This document shows, piece by piece, positions 46,101 to 61,100 of a DNA stretch of 64,000 nucleotides; within the stretch, counting starts at the first letter, position 1, and every line of letters starts with the position of its first letter. The stretch is from Lytechinus variegatus (lineage: Eukaryota > Echinodermata > Echinoidea > Temnopleuroida > Toxopneustidae), in contig NC_054757.1 of assembly GCF_018143015.1 (NCBI RefSeq), positions 4,636,001 to 4,700,000 on the forward strand, written 5' to 3'. The notes beneath the pieces are model-generated. The model made no database searches. It saw only the letters and a program-made list of their open reading frames with translations, and was not told where the DNA came from. The position numbers were made by a program, and so were the translations under genes.

Positions 46101-49100
46101 CTCGAATTGTATTTTTTAGTATGATTCATTGGAGCAATTTTGTAATCAGTATTGAGGATGCCAATACCTATTGCGCAATATTCTCTTGGCCTGGTGTGGT
46201 GGTGGTGGGTGTATTGCAACATTTCCTTTAGGGGAATACCAAGCAAAGATGAGTCATAATAATAAGCAGGATTTTGCCTGAATTTTTATGTAACCTGTAA
46301 TCTTACAGCTTTCAAACCAACATAGACACCCTTCTGACAGTTAAGGGGCCAAGTTAGGTGAGCAACCCTTCCTGGTTGCTCTCAAAGTCAGCAATGCTGC
46401 TACATGTACATGTATTAAAATCAAATTGTATAATGCAGGCGAGACTGCCAGAGGCGTTCCATTACTGTATATTGTTCTTCCTCCCCCCTCCCCTCTTTTT
46501 TCAAGGGGGGGGGATCTGAGAAATAAATTATATTTAAACATTGTTGGTTCCTGGACCTGAATTTTCCCATTCAACAAAGATTCAAACCAGTGCCATACCT
46601 GCGGGGGGGGGGGGGTAGTACTATCAAGGAATGTTGTCTTCATATGCAGCCTAAGGCCCCTGCTAATGACTTTTGTATAGAAGGCCTCTTTCATTCAACA
46701 CAAAATTGTATTTGTGGTAGTCTTATGTAAAGACCCTCTTGTGGATCACAGTTTCAACTAGTGTCTGTGCCTGCAGGCTACAGGAATAGATGACATGTAC
46801 AGGGCAATGTTCTATTTGCAGGATCTGTGTAATGGATATGGAAGGCCAGTTCTTACATTTATTATAAAGCCCTTGCCATTCACAGAAATATGAAAAATAG
46901 TGCAATGCAATGTTGTATTTGTTATTTCTGGGTCATTCCACGGGGTTGGGGCAACAGCACTTTTTTGTGTTCCTTATGAATTGTTAGCTTTATCCTGAAA
47001 ATGTGTTTGGTGTTTTGATGTTGCAATGTGGTTTTGTTGGAAGGCAGTTATGTAAGCAATTACTTGATGCAGAAATAAAAATGTTGAACTGCAAGAATTA
47101 TTGATGGTGAGACTTTAAATGATGATGTCCAGACTCTTTTTTGGGGTACCAAGTGTGACATCCAAAATGGTCATTTTCAGTTGAAGATATCTAATCAAAA
47201 GATAAACTTAGTCAAATTCAAATGGCCATAATTGATAAAGCAACATTTGTTTAATAACAAAACAGTAATGGGATAGCAAATGAAAAGAGGCTTCATATCA
47301 TAAATCATTCCTACAACTCGGCATACCACCGTTACATGCGATGTCCGCGTTTATTTTTTTCTGTAACGGCGGTAAAGTGGTAAATAACTAAAAGTCAGAT
47401 ATCATTTTTTCCAAAGTTATGTGTCAGAAATAAAGGGCAGGCAGTAAGCAACTTTTCATCAAAAGATTAGCTTTGAAAACCTATGATAATGTCATTTAAA
47501 TTAATCGAGTGTCGCCGATGTTTTGGGCGATGTCCGGGTCAAATTTGTAACGGTGGATCACATTTCATCGCGTATGTAAGAAGGAGACACCGGAGAAGAG
47601 ACCGTCGTTGTATCAGACGGACGGGATGTTAGCCGCGATCCACATGCACATGAACAGCCACGATGTCGGGCGTTTTGAAGCATCGCAGTTGGGAATCTTC
47701 CTGCGATGTCTGTGAAACGGTGGATTGGATTTCCACGATGTTTTCCCTTTCAAAGCAACGTAAGTACGGAGATTTATCCCGATACTCGTATTTTGAAATT
47801 AGTTAAACCTTATCTTTAAAATGTGGAACTATATTACCATGCAGAAAGTGTTTTTAAGTTTGAAAAATCTCGCTAATTTTCCATTATCTTTCACTTCGGT
47901 CCCACATGTAGCTTCTTGTGTAAGTAAAATATGTAAATGAAGACATCGCCGTGTTTGTTTCCAGATTTGCTGAATGGTTCCAAAGAAAATGTTTTTATTA
48001 CTGTGATTCCGTGCAAACATGTTTTGAATGGTAGCTGACATGATTCAATCGTAATTTAGTTGATTTTTTTACACCGAAATATGTTGATTCAATAGGCCAA
48101 TGGATAGTCAGAAACAGCTCTTTCACTGGTGATCATGACGATCACGATGAAATCTCAATTTGGTAGAAAATTTCTCCTTGTTTAAATTGGCTCCTACTGA
48201 TTCTAGGAAATATGGGTATCAAAGACCTGAGGATCAAATTTGAATTTGCAAAAAAATGAGAATTTAGAACCAGTGGCAGCGCCACGGGGAGGCAGACCCC
48301 CCCCAAAAAAAAAAATTTTTTTTTTTTTTTTCTGCTCGTCAGCTGATCCCAGCCCGAAAGGAGGGGGGGGGGGCAAAATAATTTTTCTGTTACTACCCCC
48401 TACACATAGTAGATGTGCTTTGTGTATGATGAAGCATGGGAATAATTCAATTACTAGTAATTCTTAGCTGTAGGCCTAACCTTCCCAAAACTTTTCATCT
48501 TGTTGAATGTTGGTATACTTTTCAGCACTTATTCTTTTTCCCTCATTTCTTTCTCCGTTTTTTCAATTGTATTTTTTTTTATTTCTATATATTCAATTGT
48601 TAGGGACTTTTTCAATCGTATTTTAATTTCTATTTATTCAATTGTTAGGAGAGGGGGTGGGTATTTGTTTTATCAGAAAGCAAAAGCCTGTGTGATTGTT
48701 TTCAATGTGATTTTTTTTATTGCAATATAATGACATTTTAAAAACATGTACAAGTGAACAAAAGAAAATGTGACACAATCAAGTTTGTTTCACAAGAGTT
48801 TATTTGCTGTATCAAAAGGTAAATTGCAGATTTGAATTCCATTAATTCATTTAATTCCAATAAAACATGAATATATTATGTAATTGCTTGAACAATTAAA
48901 CTTCAGAGATGAAAATTAAATAGGATGGTCATACAGAACTAAATGGAATTGTCAAGAAACACACCTTGATTATAATGCAGAATAAAATTAGATTAAATTC
49001 ATCCATTGAGAAACGAAATTGAAGTAAAGATAATTTATGAAAAGGTACAGGTAATGGGCAAGTAATTGTATTGTCAAAACAAAGTAGAACACAAAAGCAA

Positions 49101-52100
49101 ATACAAAAATCCTTGTATAAAACATAACTTTATATTTAATTTATGAACTATGAAATGATGAATTCTATTTGCTATGAAAAAATACAAAGTGAGGGTTCTT
49201 GTGTATTTTGCAAGAACAGATCAGATTCCTTGTCATTGCCCTAGTAATCCACCCCCCCCCCTTACTTTAATGAGAAAATGTCAAGACATGTACATGAGTA
49301 AATGATTTCATATAATATAAAATATCGTGGAAACAATCCAGCAAGTTTTGTTGATTAAAATGTAATAATTTGAATTGTGTAAAAAAAAATAGTCAAACTT
49401 CCAAATACTATTTTTCTCAAATAACTACAGGTAGCCTCTGTTGAAGGTTAAAATGTATATCTTCAGTACATGAAGTGTCAATCTGGTGACCTGTACTCCT
49501 GGCCTGATGGCGAGGCACAATTCTACCTCTATCCATTGGGTCACCGATCTTCTTGAAGTTCATAAACTTGTAACCTGAATGCAGAGAGAAATATTGCATG
49601 TTATTTCCAATAGTCAGGTTTAGTGTACAGTGTAATACATTTTTTACATTTGCCAGTAAGAAGTTTACCATATAGTTTTTAACTAAAGGAAAAGATTGTA
49701 CTTTGCAGTTTTATACTTGAACATTTATTAGAATAGCTTAGTAGAAATAGTACATTTTACTCTCTCATTCAACTCTATGTTCAAACAACAGGTGTAAGTT
49801 TTTTTATTCAATTTGTCCACTAAGTACTTTACAATTGTCCTTTTGGCATGCTGGAACTTAATGTTTTATCCAATGCATCTATTCCAGTGATGACATGATT
49901 ATATTTTAATTAAAGTCACTTAGAACTACATTACCATGTAACTGAGGTAAAACAAATTAGAGTAAACAAAGTGAACAAGTCATATGTGTAAGGTATTAAT
50001 GCATTGTCTATGAATTGCATGCCAACTTTGTCTTGTTTTGTCTTGAAAAACCATAGCTTAGAAGAACTAAACTAGTACCTTTTCCCTACATCTTTTTCAC
50101 CAGAGTATTGTATCAAAGGTATCAAAATTATAATCGTGTACATGTATGAATAAAAAAAAATTTACCTGTTCATTGATATGCATTTCAGAAGCTTGCCTGT
50201 AGATGTTGTATTTCTACACTTGAGTAAGATGAGTTAACTCGCATTTAGTGTGTTGATAAGTAGAATGTCAAGTCATACTATTCAATATGACCATTACAAG
50301 GACATGATGTCCATGTAACGGTGGTATGTACATTTGAAAGTGATATCTTGAAGGAGATATTTTAAAGTAATAAAAGATTTGGAGATCATAAGCTAGCACT
50401 CTTGTTTTTTTCCCTTTAGACAGAAACATATGTTTCAAGAGAAAGATGGAAGTGGAAACCTTGAGGATTACCGTAGTATTATTTTGAATATAATTTATCA
50501 ATAATTTTGTACATTTTTCCTTGTTTAAACTCTAATTTAAATTGCTTTTATTTGCAAAGAATTTGACATGAAAAATGTTTTTCTTTAGTATAATCAATTG
50601 ATCTTGTGCAAATATTCTAAGGCATAAAGTGGAATTTGGTGTGTATTGGCCATTAATGGACCTTAACTTAACAATGCTTCAAAGTATACCTCTGTTACTG
50701 AGACATGATGTCCATGTAACGGTGGTATGTACATTTGAAAGTAATATCTTGAAGGAGATATTTTAAAGTAAAAAGATTTGGAGATCATAAGATAGCACTG
50801 TTTCGTTTTTTCCCCTTTAGACAGAAACATAAATGTTTCCAGAGATAGACGGAAGTGGAAACTTGAGGATTACCGTAGTATGATTTTAAATATAATTTGT
50901 TCATAATTTTGTACATTTTTCCTTGTTTAAACTCTAATTTATTTGCTTTTATTTGCAAAGAATTTGACATGAAAAATGTTTTTCTTTAGTATAATCAATT
51001 GATCTTGTGCAAATATTCTAAGGCACAAAGTGGAATTTGGTGTGTAATGGCCATTAATGGACCTTAACTTAACAATGCTTCAAAGTATACCTCTGTTACT
51101 GAGACATGATGTCCATGTAACGGTGGTAACACCAAAAATAGAAGGTTAGGCCAGAAAGAGTAATTGAGTTTTTCCAAAGAGAATATTCCATTCTGTTGAG
51201 GCATGACTTCTCTCAACTATTTAGTTCTACATGCCATCATAAATTCAATTTTCTAGACTGGTGAGAAAAAAGAATGACACAGAACATGGCACTGGTATAC
51301 ACACAGAGCATCAAGTTCCATTTATTGATGCTAAATCTATCAAAATATATATGCCATGTCGGAAAGTGTGGAATAAAGTGACTAACAATGTAGTTAGCAA
51401 CATATTTATCAAGAGTAATGGAGATCAACCCCTTTATTTTGACAGTGGGAGAGCATAGTCTTAGCAAGGATGATAAATGATGTCCATGTAACGGTGGTAT
51501 TTTGTCAAATCTTGCTTCTCAGTTTACTCCAATATGCAGGGTGGTATCAAATGCCTGTAAGTGGATTTAGTTGAAGGACTGTCCCATGAAACATATAAGA
51601 AATAAAACATTTCATTTATTACATTTCTATTTTTTGACCCTGATGTCACAATTTTTTGCCCCAACCCCATGGAATGACCCTTCTATTTTGAATTGATAAG
51701 AAGCTTCATTTTATTTTGCACTTTGTGTACAGTAAAGGATACATACATATGTATGTATGTATGATGTATTTATGTACAGTTTGATGAATATTTTATACCC
51801 TAGGTAATTTAAAGAATGAAATAGTTTTTATACACATGGGAAGTATATTATTTAAGGATTACTTTGTATTTAAAAATACAATTGATCAGTTGTGAAAAAT
51901 TGAAAATTCCCTGAATTCCCAGCAGGTGAAAAGAAAATTCCTCACACTTTCCATGGAAATTTTCAGAAATATCTGGAAAGTTTCCAGCCCTTTGCAACCC
52001 TAATCATGAGTTTGATAATGCAGTATACAGTGTAGATCCAATTGAAAGATCAGAATTAAACATGGGTTTGTGAATTACGGGAGTCCTGGGGGTGTTTCAC

Positions 52101-55100
52101 AAAGATTTAAGTATGACTTAGAGTCGCACTTAAATGTCTAGTTGCGTGCAGTATAAAACGCATGACAGCATTGGTCAGATCATGCCAAGAGGACGCGCAC
52201 TACTGCGTATTGATCAATAAGATTGCGCGTTGCATATCATGTACGCGTCGACATTTAAGTGCGACCTAAGTCATACTTAAATCTTTGTGAAACACCCCCT
52301 TGATCTGATTAGACAAAAACATTGTTTCTCTTCTTTTGTTTTTGATTTAGTATAGATTCAACCAGCCATCTAGTTGGAAACTACAGTGTGATTTAGACCT
52401 AAGCCTTGTTTTAATCATTGATATTCTTTTTTTTTAAATTGCGTACTTGTTCTTCAGGGGTACAAACAAGTGCGCCACCACAGAAGGCACCCGTGCCATT
52501 TGGACGCGGGATTTCGAGCATGCCGATTGGTCGAGGTTTTTCTTCCCAGCAACCCCTATCACAGACACCCTCCCCTCGCCAGACCCCTTCCCCACTTCAG
52601 AAACCCCCCTCACCAGCGCGGAAAACCCCCTCACCGCCGCAGGCGTCCCCCTCGCCGACGGGCAGGGGCATGGGCATGATGACCTCCGCTGCATCTTCAG
52701 CCGTCTCCAGCCCCGCGCCTACCCCGACGCCCTCCGTGGGACCTGGTGGGGACAGGTTTGCCACGCTGGATGAGAAGATGGGCCAGATGTCTCTCCAAGG
52801 GAAAGAAATTCATGGCTCTTCCGGCAGAGAGTAAGTCTCATCACTCATGTTCTCTCAGTCACTTGACTTTAGTCATTCTTGGGGGATTTTTCTCTTGATA
52901 TTGCCCTTTAAATCGTAGCATGCCAAAGTTGCTAAAATCGGCACAAATGAATCCGACAGATAGTATGCAATTTTACAGGCTTGTTTGGAGTTGAGGAAGT
53001 TTGTTTTTGGAAAAAGTTCAAATTCCATCATGGCTTGAGGTGAAATAGTCTACACTGGCAGACCAAAAGCTGCCATGGAGAAAATATTTCAAAAATGAAA
53101 AACAGGTAATTCGAATCTTTAGGGATGATAGAAATCTGTTCAACCCAAGTGGGTGTTTCATAAAGCTGTTTGTAATTTAAGAGCGACTTATAGAACATCA
53201 GGTGAGCCTTTCTGACGTGCTAAATAATCACTGATGAACATTTAGTGGTGAATATCATTTACCACAAGAAAGGATCACCAGTCGTTCTTAAAGTCACTCT
53301 TTAATATGAACAGCTTTATGAAATGGCTCCCCAGAAGAGGTAAACATCAGGGTTTGAAATTAATCCAGAGGACGTCAAAGACCAGCTTCAATGTCGCTCT
53401 TATTTGTCTTTGATATTTTTTAAGGCCTGAAAAAGAAGAAGCATAATTGACAATCTGGTTCGAAAAATACTTTTTCTTACACAATTATATTGCTACGCTA
53501 TGTGGTTTGTAAATTAAATTGGCTGTTTTCAATTCAATTCTTTTATTTCATTTCCATTCAAAACATAATACAAAGTAATATAAAACAATACAAATCAAAT
53601 ACAATTTTACAGGGCATTCTTACTTCGTAAAAAAAAAAACACATTATGATATAGAGCATAAATGGAAATGGAAATGAGGGGTTTGTTTAAAGCAAACCGT
53701 TAATTTATTTTTTAAGTTCCTATTTGTGGTAAACAATGACCAACCAAGGAGGCAAGGAAACAAGTTTCCATCAACATTTTGATCTTTCTTGTATTATTGT
53801 TTACTGTATTAAGGTTTATATCATTTTTTCATCTTTTTCATCATTGTTCTATAGTTATTTGGTTTTATTGATGCGGTAAATCATGTTGAAAGCTTTCATA
53901 GCATAAATTTCGTATTAATGCCCATGTTGTTCTGATCATTGTCTTCAAGGGCTCGTGCAGCCAGCAACTACATTCCAATCCGTTGTTTGAACAAAGCAGT
54001 CTGGCAGTATGCGGTATCCTTTTCACCGGAGCTCGATAGCAAGAAGATGAAACTCCGGATGGTCTTTGATCATTCCGATGTGATTGGAGACGTCAGAGCT
54101 TTCGATGGAGCCATTCTCTTCCTTCCTATTAAACTACCTCAGAAGGTATGAATCACAAACCTTCCCCCCTTACACAAATCTTTAAAGGACAAGTCCACCC
54201 CAGGAAAATGTTCATGTAGACAAAAAGAGAAAAATTGAACAAGCATAACACTGAAAATTTCATAAAAATCGGATCTAAAATAAGAAAGGTATCACAAGTT
54301 TTGCTTATTTTTCACAAAACAGTTATATGCACAACTCACTTATATGGAAATGAGAGTGCCGATAATGTTCTTCACTCACTATTTCTTTTGTTTTTTATTG
54401 TTTGAATTACACAATATTTCAATTTTTACAGATTTGACATTAAAGGGGAAGTTCACCCTGACAAAAAGTTTATTGTAAAAATAGCAGAAAAAATAATAAA
54501 AAATATTGCTGAAGGTTTGAGAAAAATTCATCAAATAATTAAAAAGTTATTAGAATTTCAATTATTTGATTTGTGACGTCATATGCGAGCAGCATTCCTA
54601 CATAGCGAATGGTAAAAAATCAATGAAATGCCATTTTCTCAGAAAATTGAAAATGGTTTTGCTTATTTTTCACAAAACAGTTATATGCACAACTCACTTA
54701 TATGGAAATGAGAGTGCCGATAATGTCCCTCACTCACTATTTTTTTTTATTGTTTGAATTACACAATATTTCAATTTTTACAGATTTGACATTAAAGGGG
54801 AAGTTCACCCTGACAAAAAGTTTATTGTAAAAATAGCAGAAAAAATAATAAAAAATATTGCCGAAGGTTTGAGAAAAATTCATCAAATAATTAAAAAGTT
54901 ATTAGAATTTCAATTATTTGATTTGTGACGTCATATGCGAGCAGCATTCCTACATAGCGAATGGTAAAAAATCAATGAAATGTCATTTTCTCAGAAAATT
55001 GAAAATGGTTTTCACTGTAACTTTTGTATATCAATAGACAAATCATTTCACACCCGATCATGAAAAGAAAACAAAATTAAGTCATCAGGAACCATACAAA

Positions 55101-58100
55101 ATTTGAATTTCATACATTTTATATTACATAACACATGGGGCAGCTGCTCGTTTATGACGTCACAAATCCAAAATTTTGAACTCTAATAACTTTCTTACTC
55201 TTTAACGGATTTTCCTCAAACCTTCACCAATAATTTTTACTATTTTTTTCTGCTATTTTTACAACAAAGTTTTCTTCAGGGTGAACTTCCCCTTTAAGGA
55301 CCCTCTTGTTTGAACCACGAAATGTTAAAACAATGACAATTGCACATGTTCAGGGAGGAATAAAACTTTGTTTCACATGACCATGAGGAGAAAATTAGAA
55401 TATTTCTTATTCCATGTAATGAAATACTAAAGAAATAGTGAGTTCATGATGTCATCAGTCTCCTCATTTGCATACCGACCAGAATGTGAATATAACTATT
55501 TTGTGAATTTAAGTGATACTTTAAAATAAGAAATGTTATAACTTTCTTATTTTACATTTGATTAGTAGATAGGTCAAAAGTTATGTATTCAGTTTTAGTT
55601 TTTGATAACCCTTGATTAAATTTCAAGGTAATAAAGAGCTCTTGTCATTTTCTGGTTTGATGTTTGATGTGACGTTTTCTTGATTGTTGTTCAGGTGACG
55701 TTGCTGAAAAGTGTTCGTTCATATGATGACACTGAAATCACCATCAAAGTCGATATGGTCAAGGAAGTCAATCCGATGGAATGCACGCAGATCTACAACA
55801 TCATCTTTAGGAAGTATGTCTGTCTCTATTCTTTCTTTCATTCTCTCATTCTCTCTCTCACTCTACAAAATGTCAACATTATTACTATACTTGTAAAACA
55901 AACATGTTATCACCACTATTTCTGGGTTCCCAGTCCGTCAGGGAAATCAGGGAATATTATTTTACTTTTTTCCAGTCAGGGAAAAATCAGGGACTTTGAT
56001 TAAAAAAATACCTTTATTCAGGAAAAAAATGCCTCAAATGAGGGAGAATTCAAAGAATCATGATTAGCCCAAAAGTCGAAAGCATGGTAGTCAGTCAGAC
56101 TCTGTTATATTTTGTTGCATATCAAACAACATCCATTGAATGATTGGTTAGGGAAGTTTTTTTAGTGTAGCCTCTTTGATTGCAGTACAACATTTTATAC
56201 TGAAAATACATGTAATCCACTGCAACAACTTACAAAACATGCAAAACTGGGAATGGGTTTAAATAATTATCAGGGAATGTTTAACCTTCATCAGGGGAAA
56301 ATCAGGGAATTTGTTTTCTTGAAAAGCTGGGAACCCTTTATTTGAATCAAACAATTGGATATATATAGTCACATTTCATTGAAACTGTAGGAAAATGTCG
56401 TGCTTACGTTTTGGCTCTTGATATTCCTGTCATTCGTTGAAAACCATGCTTAATTTCGTAAATAAACTAAGCGAGACAAGCCGCAGTTATTGGATCCAGT
56501 CAAACTTATCACATTAATTAATGCACATTCTTGTCTACTTAGCAATCGTGCCTTCCCATTCATTCAAATTAGGCACCTTGTCAAAAAGGCTGTGCTGCGT
56601 CTTTAAGCAGGAATCCTGGGCCCCATCTTAAAAAAGAGTTACAATTGATCCAATCAATCGTAACTCTGTGGAAATCCATCAGTGTCATAATTTTTCCAAT
56701 ATGAAATTTGCACAATGTCCTTTGTAAATAAATAGAAGCACAATAAATTTGAAGGAAACAATGAATATATAAAAATACATCATATTTGGAATATAATTTT
56801 AATAAACATGCAGATTTAGACGTTGACGTTGCTGGCTTTCCATAGTTGTGGTTGATCGGATCAATCGTAATTCTTTGTAAGACAGGGCCCCGCTGTTAGG
56901 ATGACATCCATATCCAGGGCCCTGTCTTACAAAGAGTTGCAATTAACCCAATCGATCACAACTATGGACAACCAGCAATATCAACATCTATTATGCATGT
57001 TTGTTAAAAACTATGATGTACATTCATTGTTTTCTGGAAAATTTGCTGTGCTTCTCTTTGTTATAAAGAAGACATTGTGCAAATTTCCTGTATGGCTTTC
57101 CATAGACTAAGGATTGATCCGATCAACCTCAGCTATGTGGAAATCCATCAATGTCATAATTTCTACTACAGGAAAGTTGCACAAGGTCCTTTGTAAATCA
57201 AGAAAAGCGCACTGAATTTTCAAGGAAACAATGATTATAGAAAAATTCATCATATCTAGAAAATACTTTGAAAAAACATGCAGATTTAGATGTTGACGTT
57301 GCAGGCTTTTCATAGTTGTGGTTGATCGGATCAATCGCAACTCTTTGTAAGACAGGGCCCTGCTGTAAGGAGGACATACACCTATTCATTTCCTGCAGTC
57401 TCCATTGTTTTGTCTCTGGTGACGCTGATGATTTGTAATAAAAGGCTGCTTGCGAGATTCCTACAAGAAAGACTGGGCATTAATTCTTGACAAGGTGCTT
57501 TATTCAATGATTTCTTTATTCCATGTGTTCTTTTTTTAAAATACAGGGTCATGAAAATACTGGAGATGAAACAAGTCGGACGCCATTACTTTGACCCGAC
57601 GCGACCTGCAATAGTACCACAGCATAAGTGAGTATACCATAAACGAGTTGTATTCTATCTTTTCACAGATGGATTGGGATTTCGTATGTATGGAAAGAAT
57701 CTCAGAGCACTCAAACTTTAGTTATTGGATATTAGAGGGTTACAAACAAGGATGATATCCTGTAACTTTCAGCCTATTCCATGTTTGAAAAGAGGGAGCA
57801 AAACAAGTATACAGATATTCTGTTTTGATCAGGCATCCGATAACAAAGTATAAAGATATAATTTTCCTTTAATTTTATAAAATCGCAATATTGAAAGAGT
57901 TAATCTCATTTTTATTTCGTATTTTGCACAAGTGTAAGGGCATAGTCATTTTTAAAATCCAGATTTGAATTGGAATAGTAACATGCACTTTCAAGTAATT
58001 TACCTTAACTTAATAGAATACATGTAGATATAAAGCAGAAAGAAATGAAAATTTTGATAACTTAATCGTCATTTTGATATTCCACGGCTGGATCCCGCAA

Positions 58101-61100
58101 GTCTTTTTTCATATTTTCAATTTACACCCTTTTACTTTGTTCACAAAATGGAGCTGAGCTTTTTCTTGTTATGTTTGTGAATAAAGTCTCATGTCTGGGC
58201 ATTTGGGTGACCTGTGCACTTGGATCCCATCCATTGTGAAACTAGTCATTGTGCATCTATATGTGCATACACCTTTTTCCATTGTTATGAAAGTGCCTCA
58301 TATTTTCTTTTAAAGTATTCATTATGATGTCAATTAATGTTGGTAATACTTTTAACCTCCCTTGTATTCTGTTCTTATTATCTGCATGCTGTGGTGCTCG
58401 AAAGTAAGCGAACCTCACCAGAAAATGAACATATTTAAAGTGTTCAAGTTCCGCCATATTTTAGATGTTTAATTGTGAAGTCAGGTGATAAAATATTCAA
58501 TCAAGTTTATTTCTCCGGGCTCGCCGAACATTGTAGTGTTGTCTACATTCAATACTCGGCATGAAGGAGTGCATTTTGTGGTGGGGTTCACTTTTTTTAT
58601 CACAAATGTATGAGCATCCTGTCATAATTGAAATCAATGAAGTGATTGAACAGGATGTCACTTTTCAGAATAAAGTCTAAATTCAGACGTTTTCAACATA
58701 TTTTTGGCCATAGAAAACACCTTTTCTTTGAGGAAAGAAAGGGGCCATTCTATGTGACTCTCTGACTTGATCAGTTCTATGTGCCGTCTCTGATTGGTGT
58801 ATGAAGGAGGCTATACAATCAAATCCTTGTATTGTTTTGTTAAAGATAAATGCCAGTTGTGGTATCGATCTCAAAGTGAGTTCGAACCGAATCCAATAAA
58901 AATGACCACCCAAATGTTTAAAATATGTGCCAAATGGCTCAGGAAAAAGCTTGTATAATTGCTGAGAAATTAGCAAAATAAGCATTGAATTCCATTGCAT
59001 TCCAAATGTCAGGTATTTTTCCAAGCAACACTAATACCCTATTCCACATGTGCCATTTTGCGTTAGTTATCAGAATTATTGGTTTTCAACTAAGATTTCA
59101 TGATTTCACAAAGATTAGTTTATTTCAGTGTACCAAATTTAGATATTTTACAATGCAGTGGCAGTTAAGCTTGATTTTAAAGACTTTCTGATTGAATAAT
59201 TGTTTGCTGCAACTTCTTTCTTTTAATTGTAATTAGACTGGAGATATGGCCTGGGTACATCACAGCTATTAGCCAGTATGAAGGAGGTCTTATGTTACAC
59301 GCTGATGTAGCACATAAGGTCCTCTGCAATCAGACAGTACTAGACACCATGTAAGTATGACACCTTGGGACTCTTTCATAAAGACATGCAGTTGATATTT
59401 ACAGTCAATTATGATTTTTTGTTTACAATTGATTTTATCTTTCATGTTACAGGGCCCTTATAAACAATCTCTTTGTACATGGTTCTTGAGACTTAATTTT
59501 GTGTAGCAGGGCTCTGGAAACTGTTGAAAGATAAATACCAGTGTTGTGGTAACGATCTCAAAATGAGTTCAGACAGAGTCTATTGAAATGACCTACCCAA
59601 GTGTTTTTATGTACGATTGAAAAATGTGTGGCTCTGGAAGAGAATGTTTAATTGTTGAGAAATGAGCAAAATAAGCACAGAAGTCCATCAAATGTGGGGT
59701 ATTTTTTCAAGCAATATTAATTCACTGTCCCACAAATGTCATTTTGTGATGGTGATCATCAGAATTACAGGTTTTGAGCTAATATTTCATGGTTTTACAA
59801 AGATAAGTTTACATTAATGTACCAGATGTAGATCAATGATAATATTGTGACCATTAGCCTTTATTCTAAAGACTTTGTCATGAAATAATCGTTTGCTGCA
59901 CCTACTTTCTTTTACCTTTAATGAAGTTGTATGTAGAAATAGAATTGTCATTGCCTACTAATGCAAATGAGCCTCTTCATGTTTTAACTCGAGCTTTGTT
60001 AATTGACATGTTCATATTTCATGCATTAACTCATTGAGTGCTTCGTGCACGCTACGTATCCTACTATAACATGCCACGCTCGTGCTCGCACGCCTACTAT
60101 TGATTGCTTTGTGCTTGCATTGTTTCCTACCCTCGCCTGCTTCGTGCATGACTGCGCACATTCGGAATAACAATCATTGTTACGCCGTTTTGCATTGTAT
60201 TGCGCATCGCATGCACGCCGTAATTAGCACTATTGTGTGCAGTGTGAACTCTGCTTTTTGACAGATAAACTTACTCACGCGGTTTACATTCGACTTTTTC
60301 GAGTATTTCTACATTTTTTACAAGATATGGCTCCGCCTCTGAGAGAGAAGAGACCTAGGTTTTTGATCCATACAAAACACTCCACAAAATGGAACTACTT
60401 GATACAACTCATATTTTAGCGGTAAAGATAATAACCAATCCACATAATGAGGACATCATTATAAGGGGTATGAAATTTCCTACGACTTTACTACACAATA
60501 TTTTGTGGATAAACTAATCGTTAGAGAGTTACAAGCAATTGTAATCATGACTATTGGAAGGAGTGAATACGACTCGCGATCCCAAAATCAATGTGGCACA
60601 GGGGGGTTTTGTGGCTGGCACAGGGGATTAGCATCGGATTAGCACTGTGGCATTGGCTTAGTAGTGTGCGTGGCATGTTAAGAGTTAAGTGGCATGAAGA
60701 TAAACGTATGATTATATTTTTATTTCCAGGCAAGCTATCTACTCACGTGTTCCAGATAAAAATAGGTTTCGAGACGAGTGCACGAGACAGATCATCGGGA
60801 GTGTGGCTCTCACTCGCTACAACAACAAGACGTATCGCGTCGATGACATCGACTGGAATTCCAACCCCCAAACCACGTTCACGTCACACGGCGAAGAGAT
60901 CTCATTTGTATATTATTACAAGTAAGTTCCTTCCTTCAAATCTACTTTATTCTACATTTCATTCCATAGCCAATGTAGATTGTAAATCTTTACTGTACTT
61001 GGGGGGGTTGGGGAGTGGGGGGGAATTGGACACCCCATAAATTTCATGCAATATGCCGAAAGGTAGCAAGAACCACATTGCCTGAGAAATCTTTCTTTTG

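Larger units (their letters stand above)
46930..51680. mobile_element. Iteron-bearing DNA element E3 (4751 bp, TTCT target duplication)
   Basis: GGGTCATTCCACGGGG at the left and CCCCATGGAATGACCC at the right form a ~26 bp inverted repeat with one mismatch; TTCT is duplicated outside (46926-46929, 51681-51684). The motif GATGTCCATGTAACGGTGGT is repeated at 50306, 50707, 51108 and 51479. Diverged TAACGGNGG copies occur at 47364 and 47546, and an inverted copy at 47323. Positions 50301-51100 are two ~400 bp tandem units. No transposase frame. It occupies most of Piwi intron 2. Confidence 0.85.

Noticed and set aside
52434-52773. Other-frame ORFs over Piwi exon 3
   Set aside because: Shadows produced by the GC-rich Pro/Ser coding segment; only the frame joining exons 2 and 4 is supported.
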